Shown here: positions 42,326-49,745 of the stretch, piece by piece
How the letters are laid out: each line of letters begins with the position of its first letter
Position numbering within the stretch: the first letter of the stretch is position 1
Source: Terriglobia bacterium
Lineage (GTDB): Bacteria; Acidobacteriota; Terriglobia; Terriglobales; Acidobacteriaceae
Assembly: GCA_020073645.1 (NCBI GenBank)
Contig: JAIQET010000005.1
Span: 30,025 to 94,024 of the forward strand
Direction of reading: 5' to 3'
DNA: 64,000 nt
Notes under the pieces: generated by a model
Database searches by the model: none
What the model was told of the DNA's origin: nothing
The model's input: only the letters and a program-made list of their open reading frames with translations
Translations under genes and position numbers: made by a program

Positions 42326-43864
42326 CTACTGCCCAATCCAGTTTCTCACCCAGTCTGAGAGAAAGGATTGGGCCATCGGCAGGTTGCCCTGGATCCACTC
42401 GACAAGCTGAGTCGCGACCTTGAGTTGCCCTTTGAAGGTGGGGTGGGTGTGGTCGCCAAAATATTGGGTATAGTCCTGATCGAGATCGCCATAGCGAACG
42501 TCGCCTAGGTTGTTGGCACACCGGAAGTCGCTCCTAGTCGTGCTGTCGCACCAGTTTAGTTGGTTACCAGAACTAATGTTTACTCCGCTGGCCCAAAGAT
42601 ATGGCCCCCAGTCAAACCAGGGTGCGCTGTTGTAGCTGACATCACCCGAGTATGGATCAGGGGTCGCATTGATCTGCGCCAAGATCAGCCGTTGCACAGC
42701 GAACGAAAGTTCGTAGGCAAAAGGTTCAGGGTTTAGGCATCCGTTGGGGCTGCCATTAGCGTACCCGCCGTAAATGCGACTGGTGATAAAGATCTGCTGC
42801 AGGTGGGGGTAACGAGGAATGCCGGTAGAGTTTCCGTTATCGTCGAGTTCGCAACACTTGAGATAACGCATGATGTCGCCTAGGTAGGCCTCAGCAATGT
42901 AGGCGTCGGGCTCAAAGGTCGGATCGCCTGGGGGGCAGTAAAGCCGTTTTAAGTCACACTGTGGATACGGATCGGCAGACTTGACAAAGATTGCCTGCAC
43001 CTGCGCCTCGCTGTATCCATTCGCTTGGAGATCGGTCATGACGCGATTGTAGTTACACTCCGGGTCGTGGCTCTGGCCGCTTTGGCAATCATTATGTTGG
43101 GCATAGTACCCATAGGGAGTCGGGTCCCATTTGTCCAAGGTCTGAGCGCCGAGGGCGCCGTTGAACACCACGACGTCCGGACCCACTAATCGGGTTTGGC
43201 CCCCATATATCTGGTAGAGAAAAGACTGCTGCGTTACCCCATCTCCACCAACATTCTGATCACCACCTTTCACCTGATTCCAGGCGACCGGGAATCTTTG
43301 CGTGTTTGGGTTGTTCAAGTTTGGACAGTAGGTGGCGCATGGCTGTCCTGCGAGGTGGTGTTGGAACAATGCGGGATTATGGTCCTGTCCATCCCACGCA
43401 TCTGAGTTGCCTCCACAAATCTCGATGTCGCAGTTCGAAAATCCGATAAAGAGGAAAACAATCTCAGCCGGGCCTTGGCCGGCCAGGCAGGGAGGCGTAT
43501 TGCCGTCCTTGCACAACGGCTGGATGTTTGGGGGAGTGCCGAGGTGAACTCCCTTGCGATAGTGCGCCACCGCCCCTGAGTTACTGGAGGTGGCCTCGTT
43601 ATTGCCGAAATCACCGTATAGGCTGACGATATTGTTGTCTTGGTCCCCATATCTTGGGCAATGGTTGGAGGGACAGAGTGTATCTAGAAAAGGGGCGGCC
43701 TGGAATTCCCCGGGACCTAGGGTGAGGTATGGATCGCAGGGGCCGCTGCCGCCCTCGGACGCCGTTCCGTTTGGACAAGGATTGTTTGGCGTCGCGGGCG
43801 ATTGCGCCCACGCGCACGCGGTGAGGACAAAGACAAACAGACTCGATAAGCATAGTTTCCTCAT
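42326..43864 (-). CDS. Secreted Cys-rich SGNH-hydrolase-like protein
   Basis: 512 residues from ATG 43864 (MRKLCLSSLFVFVLTACAWAQ), a clear signal peptide; a longer frame to 43996 has no support. More than twenty cysteines, many in close pairs (LCPSNHCPRY, KCCELD, LKRLYCPP), suggest several disulfides. SGNH-like blocks are FLFIGFSNCD near the N-terminus, VVVFNGALGAQ in the middle and GDHTHPTFKGQLKVA at the C-terminus, matching the DxxH end of GDSL/SGNH esterases. The first block has Ser in GFSN. Assignment is tentative. It is convergent with the HAF-repeat gene. Confidence 0.75.
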   Translation of the reverse strand: MRKLCLSSLFVFVLTACAWAQSPATPNNPCPNGTASEGGSGPCDPYLTLGPGEFQAAPFLDTLCPSNHCPRYGDQDNNIVSLYGDFGNNEATSSNSGAVAHYRKGVHLGTPPNIQPLCKDGNTPPCLAGQGPAEIVFLFIGFSNCDIEICGGNSDAWDGQDHNPALFQHHLAGQPCATYCPNLNNPNTQRFPVAWNQVKGGDQNVGGDGVTQQSFLYQIYGGQTRLVGPDVVVFNGALGAQTLDKWDPTPYGYYAQHNDCQSGQSHDPECNYNRVMTDLQANGYSEAQVQAIFVKSADPYPQCDLKRLYCPPGDPTFEPDAYIAEAYLGDIMRYLKCCELDDNGNSTGIPRYPHLQQIFITSRIYGGYANGSPNGCLNPEPFAYELSFAVQRLILAQINATPDPYSGDVSYNSAPWFDWGPYLWASGVNISSGNQLNWCDSTTRSDFRCANNLGDVRYGDLDQDYTQYFGDHTHPTFKGQLKVATQLVEWIQGNLPMAQSFLSDWVRNWIGQ

Positions 43865-44220
43865 GGGGAGATCTCCTTCAGTTGTGGACCGAATGTGAAG
43901 GTTTGCCGCCGTGCGAAGCCAGTTCAGCCGAACCGAACTCGCCACAGCGAGGACGCTGAAGCTAGAAAGTAGCCCGGGGCCGATACAACAGGTCATGTGT
44001 ACAAGATCCTCTGCGCCCTGTAAGTGAGTGCAATCACTCAGTGTGGTGAGGAGGCGCGCCAGCGCGGTGGGTTTGATTTGTCCGAAACTGTGCAGCGATG
44101 GGAGACGAGGGAGTTGCCACTAGTGCAAGTGTGATTGGACGATTGCTAGTTGGCGTAACATCGCGATTACACCAACTACGCTCAAAATGGCATATTTATA
44201 AGATGAGTTTTCGGCTGATC
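43865..44220. other. Gene-free regulatory region with two palindromes
   Basis: No gene in these 356 bases. TGAGTG-CAAT-CACTCA (44025-44040) is a perfect 6-4-6 palindrome upstream of the secreted protein. TAGTTGGCGTAA (44147-44158) and TTACACCAACTA (44167-44178) form a 12-bp inverted repeat with one mismatch; its right half is shared with 41101. Either could bind a regulator. Confidence 0.55.
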
Positions 44221-45006
44221 TTATGCCAGGAGCAAAGGAAGGGCAGTCGCGCTGGACACCTGCGGGGAGGGATACCTGCGCGCCCGCACCGCCAGGCTCG
44301 CGCCGCCTCGGAACAGCGGCGGCTCGGTGCGGCACAACTCACCGTCACGGTGTATGCAGACCGCCTGCCCGTTGAACTTTTGAGGGAACTCCACCGCATC
44401 CTGCGCCCCGCAGCACAAATACAGCGAGAGCAGGTCGCAGAACTGCAAGACGTCCACCAGGACGAGAATCTCTTCCAGCCCTCGGCTTTGCCGGCGGGAG
44501 AGCTGTTGCTGCCGTTCCGCCTCGCGCTCCAGAAACTCCCGCACGGCAGCGCCATCCTCAGGCGTCTCCTGCACCATTTGCTGCCGCCATCGTCCCAGAC
44601 GGCAAAAATGCTCGCTCACCAGGATGCCGCCGATCGCCGACTCCTGTTGCGCCCGCTCGATCGAGTCCCACCACGCTCGCAAGAAATCCTTCAGCGCCAT
44701 CTCGAAGAATGACAGCGGACGTCCCCGGCCGTTCAGGGCCGGGACGCGGTCAAACGCAGCCCAGCCCTCGTCATGCAGGGCGATGGCCTGTACCACGTCG
44801 GCATCCAGCCAGGGAAACTGGGGTGAACGGATGCGGGCCGCCAAATCCCCCGCCAGCGCCGCATGATCCGGCTGCGCCACCAGCCACCAGTCGCTGGCCA
44901 CCTGCCGTTGCGTGCGCAGAACCGCATCCCAGGCAGGCACAGGTGTGTGGGGCGGGTGCCCTTGCTCGTGGCTTTCAGGGAGCGAGTTGAGGGGATAGAG
45001 AACCAT
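44221..45006 (-). CDS. DUF3891 family protein
   Basis: 261 residues from ATG 45006 (MVLYPLNSLPESHEQ). Family features are WWLVAQPDHAALAGDLAARI near the N-terminus, VVQAIALHDEGWAAFDRVP, GGILVSEHF and LQFCDLLSLYLCCG. The His/Asp positions (DHAALAG, LHDEGW, SEHF) recall an HD-like metal site, but no activity is known for DUF3891. It is codirectional with the DUF488 gene; a heptad hairpin of four units per arm lies between them. The ORF could start four codons earlier. Confidence 0.88.
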   Translation of the reverse strand: MVLYPLNSLPESHEQGHPPHTPVPAWDAVLRTQRQVASDWWLVAQPDHAALAGDLAARIRSPQFPWLDADVVQAIALHDEGWAAFDRVPALNGRGRPLSFFEMALKDFLRAWWDSIERAQQESAIGGILVSEHFCRLGRWRQQMVQETPEDGAAVREFLEREAERQQQLSRRQSRGLEEILVLVDVLQFCDLLSLYLCCGAQDAVEFPQKFNGQAVCIHRDGELCRTEPPLFRGGASLAVRARRYPSPQVSSATALPLLLA

Positions 45007-45013
45007 GGAAACC

Positions 45014-45119
45014 AGCAATTAGCAGTTAGCAATTAGCACTTGGTCCATGGGGTTCGGGGCGCCTTGCCAAACAACCCCGGGCTTGATGGCTAAGTGCTAA
45101 GTGCCAAGTGCGAATTGCT
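45014..45119. repeat. Heptad hairpin element, four units per arm
   Basis: The left arm is AGCAATT, AGCAGTT, AGCAATT, AGCACTT (45014-45041). The right arm is AAGTGCT, AAGTGCC, AAGTGCG, AATTGCT (45092-45119). The core is about 50 unrelated bases. It ends four bases from the DUF488 stop. This is the most regular copy in the window. Confidence 0.9.
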
Positions 45120-45122
45120 GTC

Positions 45123-45557
45123 CTACCGCCGCGGTCGACTTTTTGCCTGCCGCTCCCGCACGGCTCCGATGGCTCCGGGACCGGTGCCGGTGGGGGGCTT
45201 GCGCATGCCTTCGAGCTGGTCTCTGAGGACCACTGCGTTGTTGTACTCTTCATTTTTCGATGCGAACAGCAGCGTCAGCCTCTTGCGCTGGTCGGCCAGG
45301 TGGTAGAGTTCGTCCAGCGCGGTCGCGGCCTCGGGGCGCGCCAGTTCCTTCATATAGCGCTTACGAAACGCGGCCCATGCCTCGGGACGCGCATGAAACC
45401 ATTGCCGTAAGGCGTCCGACGGCGCCAGGTCGCGCAGCCAGGCGTCGACTGCCGCTCGAGCCTTGGTCAGGCCTCGCGGCCACAACCGGTCCACCAGCAC
45501 CCGCGTGCCGTCGGCCCGCACCGGCTTCTCGTACACTCGTTTGACCGCAACTGGCAT
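45123..45557 (-). CDS. DUF488 family protein
   Basis: A 144-residue cytoplasmic protein with the family start VKRVYEKPVRADGTRVLVDRLWPRGLTK (split: VKRVYE, GTRVLVDRLWPRG), then WLRDLAPSDALRQWFHARPEAWAAFRKRY and LTLLFASKNEEYNNAVVLRDQL. DUF488 proteins are widespread and uncharacterised. The C-terminal 25 residues (KPPTGTGPGAIGAVRERQAKSRPRR) are a basic, low-complexity extension not usual for the family. Its stop codon lies next to a heptad hairpin. Confidence 0.92.
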   Translation of the reverse strand: MPVAVKRVYEKPVRADGTRVLVDRLWPRGLTKARAAVDAWLRDLAPSDALRQWFHARPEAWAAFRKRYMKELARPEAATALDELYHLADQRKRLTLLFASKNEEYNNAVVLRDQLEGMRKPPTGTGPGAIGAVRERQAKSRPRR

Positions 45558-45618
45558 CGCTTCTCGTATTATTGTACGTCCGGATGATGTCTAAGCACGA
45601 AGAGGGGACTGCACAGCT

Positions 45619-46017
45619 TTGATAATTCGTAAACCAGCAACAATCAAGAAGCCAAGAAGGGTTTCTCTGAGCCTCTGTGCCTCTGTGGTGATTGGTTTGC
45701 TTGCTTTGTCCGCCTGCACCCCCGAGCGCCGCAAAAGCGACGCCGAACTCGGACTCACTCCCCAGCAATCCGCGGGGCGCAAAGTATATGACGCGTATTG
45801 CGATCGCTGCCACGAACCCTACACTTCGCGGGGCAAGCAGGGTCCAAGCCTGGAAGGTACTTTCAAGAGGTCGTTTTTGCCGCTCAGCGGCTTGCCGGCC
45901 AACGACGATCGGGTCGTCGAAATCATCAAGTTCGGCCGCAGCAAAATGCCCGGCTACGGACAAGTGCTCAGCCAGCAGCAAATCGAGGACTTGCTGGTTT
46001 ATCTGCACACCTTGTGA
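45619..46017 (+). CDS. Lipoprotein c-type cytochrome (monohaem)
   Basis: 132 residues from TTG 45619. Lipobox LALSAC with lipidated Cys33; haem-binding CDRCH (61-65); candidate axial Met110 in GRSKMPGYG. A single small class I cytochrome c domain, probably anchored on the periplasmic side and carrying electrons. Residues 14-24 of the signal peptide (RVSLSLCASVV) are encoded by a dispersed CTCTGTGCCTCTGTGGT repeat (45661-45690) that is elsewhere non-coding. Without it the signal peptide would be too short. No oxidase genes are adjacent. Confidence 0.88.
   Translation: MIIRKPATIKKPRRVSLSLCASVVIGLLALSACTPERRKSDAELGLTPQQSAGRKVYDAYCDRCHEPYTSRGKQGPSLEGTFKRSFLPLSGLPANDDRVVEIIKFGRSKMPGYGQVLSQQQIEDLLVYLHTL
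45661..45690. repeat. CCTCTGTG-type dispersed repeat inside a coding region
   Basis: CTCTGAGCCTCTGTGCC followed by TCTGTGGTG is the reverse strand of the CACAGAG-type repeats at 57703 and 58684. Here it is in frame within the cytochrome signal peptide. Confidence 0.6.
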
Positions 46018-46076
46018 GTGCAGCGGCCAAACGCTGGCCGCTCGGATTCAGCAATGCTCTGGCGCATTGAACGTCC

Positions 46077-46082
46077 TACAAT
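46077..46082 (+). promoter_or_regulatory. -10 box upstream of the deazaflavin reductase gene
   Basis: TACAAT ends 12 bases before ATG 46095, giving a very short leader with no ribosome site. Confidence 0.4.
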
Positions 46083-46094
46083 AGGATCCTGGCC

Positions 46095-46544
46095 ATGACT
46101 CCCACCCTCCCTGCCTTCCGTGCCCCGTCCGCTCCCGAGCGCCTGTTCAACCGCGCCTACGGGTTCCTGGTCGGGCTTGGCTTGGGCCTTTCTCACAGCT
46201 ACCTGCTGCAGGTTCGGGGTCGAAAGAGCGGGCGGATTTACTCCACGCCCATTGATCTGCTGGAGCTCAACGGCAAGCGTTTCCTGGTGGCTCCACGGGG
46301 CCGGACGCAATGGGTGCGCAACGCCGAAACGGCGGGCGAAGTGATTCTGAAAAGGGGAAGAACCCGACAGAGTTTCCGCCTGCGCCCGCTCTCCGATGCC
46401 GAGAAGCCCGCGATATTGAAAGCTTATCTGGACGCTTTCCGGCGCGAGGTGCAGCGTTACTTTCCCGTACCCGCGGGCTCGCCGCCCCAGGCGTTCGCTG
46501 AACTTGCCCAGAGCTATCCTGCGTTCGAGTTGCTTCCGCTTTGA
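46095..46544 (+). CDS. Nitroreductase-family deazaflavin-dependent oxidoreductase (DDN-like)
   Basis: 149 residues. VRGRKSGRIYSTPIDLLELNG and FLVAPRGRTQWVRNAETAGEV (split blocks: RGRKSGRIYSTPI, PRGRTQWVRNA) are the F420-binding split-barrel signature of the DDN/FDOR-B group. Members reduce diverse substrates with F420H2; some use flavins. Whether this organism makes F420 cannot be seen here. The C-terminal half (LSDAEKPAILKAYLDAFRREV) is helical as usual. A promoter-like TACAAT sits just upstream. Confidence 0.88.
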   Translation: MTPTLPAFRAPSAPERLFNRAYGFLVGLGLGLSHSYLLQVRGRKSGRIYSTPIDLLELNGKRFLVAPRGRTQWVRNAETAGEVILKRGRTRQSFRLRPLSDAEKPAILKAYLDAFRREVQRYFPVPAGSPPQAFAELAQSYPAFELLPL

Positions 46545-46624
46545 GCCGCATCGGCGCAACCGGCACCTTGGTTCTAGCCTGACCGTAACTTTCCAAGCCG
46601 CAACGCCGGTCTCATACTGCGGGA

Positions 46625-46762
46625 ATGGTTGAGTGGGTTTTGCTTGATTTCCTGTGGCGGGTCGGTGTTGGGCTGGGGGCTGTGCTCGGCCTGATTGTGA
46701 TCGTCCGCCTCGGGATTCCGCAGCGCAAGCTGCGGGCCATCCGTCATCGCGTTCCCGATTAG
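46625..46762 (+). CDS. Possible 45-residue single-span membrane protein
   Basis: ORF MVEWVLLDFLWRVGVGLGAV followed by LGLIVIVRLGIPQRKLRAIRHRVPD: one hydrophobic helix (about 10-28) and a basic C-terminus. There is no good ribosome site (GGGA only) and no recognised family. Length and composition are compatible with a small membrane protein, but a chance ORF cannot be excluded. Confidence 0.35.
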   Translation: MVEWVLLDFLWRVGVGLGAVLGLIVIVRLGIPQRKLRAIRHRVPD

Positions 46763-46962
46763 GAACGCTTCTGCTGCTTCGTCCTTACCGACTTATCCAG
46801 CAATTTTTCGCCCTCTCGCCCTCGTTGCCGGGGCCCTGCTGCGGGCATCACAGGCTGGCTTGGCTGCCATTTGACTCGGTTTGCGGGCGCATGAGATAGT
46901 GACTGGCTTTCCGTCTCTCAAGCCAAGGATAATCGCACGAACCCTGGAGCCGTCTCTCTACA

Positions 46963-47577
46963 ATGGTTCGCCTCATTCCTAAGGATGTCAGTTTCTTCGC
47001 TATGTTCTCCAACATGGCGGACAACTTGATCTCCGGCGCTCAGGTTCTGGTGAATCTGTTTGCCGATTATCGCGACGTCGAAAAAAGTACGATCGAGATC
47101 AAGCGCATCGAACATGTCGGCGATGACATGACCCACAACATCCTGACCAAGCTGAACCAGACGTTTATTACACCCTTCGATCGCGAGGATATGCACCGGC
47201 TGGCGTCATCGCTGGACGATGTGCTGGATTTCATCAATTCGGCCGCCGACCGGATTACGTTGTACAAGATCACGGACCCGCCCCGCGCGGCCGGGGAACT
47301 GGCGAATGTGATCCTGGAGCAGACCCAGGAAATCGGCCGCGCGGTGTCGCTGTTGCGCAAAAATGGGGACGTGTTGGGGCATTGCGTGGAAATCAATCGC
47401 CTGGAGAACGATGCTGATAAGGTATCCCGCGAGGCCATCGCCCGGCTGTTCGAGTATGAAAAGGACCCCATCAACCTGATCAAGATCAAGGAACTGATCG
47501 AAGTCCTGGAAATGGCCACCGACAAGGCTGAGGATGTGGCCAATGTACTGGAAACCGTGGTTCTGAAAAGCACCTGA
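46963..47577 (+). CDS. DUF47 PhoU-like protein (Pit accessory protein)
   Basis: A 204-residue all-helical cytoplasmic protein: MVRLIPKDVSFFAMFSNMADNL, HVGDDMTHNILTKLNQTFITPFDREDMHRLASSLDDVLDFINSAADRI (family blocks HVGDDMTH, FITPFDREDMHRL) and IKIKELIEVLEMATDKAEDVAN. DUF47 proteins resemble PhoU and are encoded next to Pit phosphate transporters, which they are thought to regulate or assist. Here the Pit gene follows after 26 bases, so the pair is one operon. Confidence 0.94.
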   Translation: MVRLIPKDVSFFAMFSNMADNLISGAQVLVNLFADYRDVEKSTIEIKRIEHVGDDMTHNILTKLNQTFITPFDREDMHRLASSLDDVLDFINSAADRITLYKITDPPRAAGELANVILEQTQEIGRAVSLLRKNGDVLGHCVEINRLENDADKVSREAIARLFEYEKDPINLIKIKELIEVLEMATDKAEDVANVLETVVLKST

Positions 47578-47603
47578 GTCCCGGCAATACAGGAAACCTG
47601 CTG

Positions 47604-48629
47604 GTGAAAGCTGATCTCCTGCTGCTCATCATTACTGTCCTGGTGGCCTTGACGTTCGATTTCCTGAACGGATTCCACGACGCTGCCAACAGCATCGCCA
47701 CCGTAGTTTCAACGCGGGTCTTGTCACCCAAGCTGGCCGTGCTATGGGCGGCGTTTTTTAATTTCGTGGCGGCGTTCTTTCTCGGGACGGCAGTGGCAAA
47801 AACCATTGGCAGCGGCATGATTCACATCGAGTCCGTCACCCAGTATGTGGTGATTGCCGGCCTGATGGGCGCGATCGTCTGGGACCTGCTTACCTGGTGG
47901 TGGGGATTACCGACGTCTTCCTCGCACGCCTTGATTGGTGGCTACGCCGGAGCCGCCGTCATGCGCTCCGGATTCAAGGTGATTCTTGCCTCGGGCTGGA
48001 CCAAGACCCTCGTCTTTATTGTGGTCGCGCCCATCATGGGGCTGGTGCTGGGGCTGATTCTCATGGTGGCGGTCTTCTGGCTGCTGCGGAACAAAGCGCC
48101 CCAGCGGATTGATGTGTGGTTTCGCAAACTGCAGTTGCTCTCGGCCGCGGCCTACAGCCTGGGTCACGGTGGCAACGACGCGCAGAAAACCATGGGGATC
48201 GTAGCCGGTGCGCTGTACAGTGCGAAAATCCTCACTGCGGCGGAGCTGTCCGGCGACTGGGGACGCTATCACTGGCCCATCATTCTCGCCGCGCACGCTT
48301 CCATCGCCCTGGGCACCTACCTCGGGGGATGGCGGATTGTTCGCACCATGGGATCGCGCATCACCAAGCTCAAACCCGTCGGAGGTTTCTGCGCGGAAAC
48401 CGCAGGCGCCATCACGCTTTTTTCGACCGCGCTGGCGGGGATTCCGGTAAGCACCACCCACACCATCACCGGCGCGATTGTGGGCGTAGGCGCTACCACC
48501 AGGCTGTCCGCCGTGCGCTGGGGAGTGGCGCGCCGCATTGTTTGGGCCTGGGTTCTGACCATTCCCGCTTCCGCAGCGGTGGCCGCGTTTGTCTATTGGA
48601 TGATCAGCGTTGTCAAACCCGGCGCGTGA
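47604..48629 (+). CDS. pit: Low-affinity inorganic phosphate transporter, Pit family
   Basis: A 341-residue inner-membrane protein with about ten TM helices. Pit signatures are FLNGFHDAANSIATVVSTRVL near the N-terminus (split: NGFHDAANSIATVV) and SLGHGGNDAQKTMGIVAG in the second half, the duplicated GxxNDxxN-type phosphate/cation sites. GLPTSSSHALIGGYAG and GIPVSTTHTITGAIVGVG form the matching repeat pair. It imports metal-phosphate with protons. The start is GTG 47604 after GGAAAC. It is translated from the same operon as DUF47. Confidence 0.95.
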   Translation: MKADLLLLIITVLVALTFDFLNGFHDAANSIATVVSTRVLSPKLAVLWAAFFNFVAAFFLGTAVAKTIGSGMIHIESVTQYVVIAGLMGAIVWDLLTWWWGLPTSSSHALIGGYAGAAVMRSGFKVILASGWTKTLVFIVVAPIMGLVLGLILMVAVFWLLRNKAPQRIDVWFRKLQLLSAAAYSLGHGGNDAQKTMGIVAGALYSAKILTAAELSGDWGRYHWPIILAAHASIALGTYLGGWRIVRTMGSRITKLKPVGGFCAETAGAITLFSTALAGIPVSTTHTITGAIVGVGATTRLSAVRWGVARRIVWAWVLTIPASAAVAAFVYWMISVVKPGA

Positions 48630-48683
48630 TCGTGTTTCCCCGAAGCCCGGCACCGGACACCCGAAATCAGAAGACCGGAACGG

Positions 48684-48689
48684 TACAAT
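48684..48689 (+). promoter_or_regulatory. -10 box giving a leaderless acyltransferase mRNA
   Basis: TACAAT ends 6 bases before GTG 48696, so transcription should begin at or next to the start codon. No ribosome site is present. Confidence 0.5.
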
Positions 48690-48695
48690 GACTCC

Positions 48696-49442
48696 GTGCA
48701 CGCCGCCAGCACTCCCGACCTGTCCAGCGAGACAGCCGCCCCGGATCGAACGTACAGCTTGCGGCAGCGGCTGTTGCTGGCGCTGATCACCGGGGCGGGA
48801 TTCCTGGCCATCCGCTTCATCGGACCCACCCTCCGGTTCGCCGTTTCCTGGGAGGAGGGTGCACCCGGGAGCTTGGAGAAGCGTCCCATCATTTATTCCT
48901 TCTGGCACCGCTGCGTATTTCCCGCAGCCTACTTGTGGCGCAACCTGAACATCCGGGTGATGACCAGCCAGAGCTTCGACGGCGAGTACATCGCGCGCAT
49001 CATCCAGAAGTTTGGCTTTGCGGCAGTCCGGGGATCAAGCAGCCGGGGCGCGGTCCGCGCGCTCCTGGGCATGCGCCGCGAGGCCGAAGAGGGTTGGACA
49101 GTGGCCTTCACCATCGATGGTCCGCGCGGTCCCCGCTACGTGGCCAAGCCGGGACCGGTACTATTGGCGCGCTCCACCGGTCTGCCCATGGCGGTTTTTC
49201 ACATGGCGGTGGAGGATGCATGGGTGCTGAACACCTGGGACCAATTCATGGTCCCAAAGCCGTTCTCGCGCGTTCTGATGCGGGTAGCCAGGCAGACGGT
49301 AGTTCCAGCGGATGCGGATGACGCCGCGATGGAGCGGTTGCATGGCGAACTGCAGGCTGCGCTTGACCGGGTGCGGGAGTTTGCCGAGGCGAACGTGCAC
49401 AAGGTAGGGCGGGAGTTCCCCATCTTCCAGAGAAAATCTTGA
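48696..49442 (+). CDS. Lysophospholipid acyltransferase-family protein (DUF374)
   Basis: 248 residues from GTG 48696. Blocks typical of DUF374 are IYSFWHRCVFPAAYLWR, VMTSQSFDGEYIARIIQKFG, RGSSSRGAVRALLGMRRE, TIDGPRGPRYVAKPGPVLLA and PKPFSRVLMR. One hydrophobic N-terminal segment (about 24-45) suggests membrane association. DUF374 proteins resemble Kdo2-lipid A acyltransferases (LpxL-like fold), so a role in lipid A or glycerolipid acylation is possible. TACAAT lies six bases from the start codon. Confidence 0.88.
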   Translation: MHAASTPDLSSETAAPDRTYSLRQRLLLALITGAGFLAIRFIGPTLRFAVSWEEGAPGSLEKRPIIYSFWHRCVFPAAYLWRNLNIRVMTSQSFDGEYIARIIQKFGFAAVRGSSSRGAVRALLGMRREAEEGWTVAFTIDGPRGPRYVAKPGPVLLARSTGLPMAVFHMAVEDAWVLNTWDQFMVPKPFSRVLMRVARQTVVPADADDAAMERLHGELQAALDRVREFAEANVHKVGREFPIFQRKS

Positions 49443-49529
49443 GCCCAAGGACTCCGAAATCTCTGCATTGACATCTGCTCTTGCTGGGGGTAGATTTTCC
49501 GGGCTGCTTGTTCTTTCTCAACTTTGTCT

Positions 49530-49704
49530 GGTTCGCGCGCCCTCATCGCTGCGATGAGGAATGGGAAGCGGGTGAGAATCCCGCGCTGCCGCGCAACTGT
49601 AAGCGAGGAGATGGCAACCGGCCACTGGGTGATCCTGGGAAGGCCGGTTGTGGTCGTCGGACGGAAATGTCCTGACTCGCGAAGCCAGGAGACCGGCGCG
49701 AACC
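49530..49704 (+). ncRNA. Cobalamin (B12) riboswitch
   Basis: Aptamer closed by GGTTCGCGC (49530-49538) and GCGCGAACC (49696-49704). Conserved core elements appear in order: GGGAAGCGGGTGAGAATCCC, GCTGCCGCGCAACTGTAAGC, GCCACTGG, GGGAAGGC and GCGAAGCCAGGAGACC, all at canonical spacing for RF00174-type RNAs. It binds adenosyl- or methylcobalamin and should shut down the downstream receptor when B12 is plentiful. Confidence 0.96.
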
Positions 49705-49717
49705 GCCAACACCAACC

Positions 49718-49740
49718 CCTTTTCGCGTGACAAAAGGAGG
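49718..49740 (+). promoter_or_regulatory. Riboswitch expression platform: SD-sequestering hairpin
   Basis: CCTTTT (49718-49723) pairs with AAAAGG (49732-49737), covering the ribosome site AAGGAGG (49734-49740) of the receptor gene, whose ATG is at 49746. This points to translational control. An alternative pairing with the aptamer loop would be the off/on switch. Confidence 0.65.
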
Positions 49741-49745
49741 AGTGC

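Noticed and set aside
44098..44712. 204-codon plus-strand frame over DUF3891
   Set aside because: Opposite strand DUF3891 has family blocks; this frame has none.
46959..46964. TACAAT at the start of the DUF47 gene
   Set aside because: It overlaps the ATG itself, so it cannot be the promoter of that start; coincidence.
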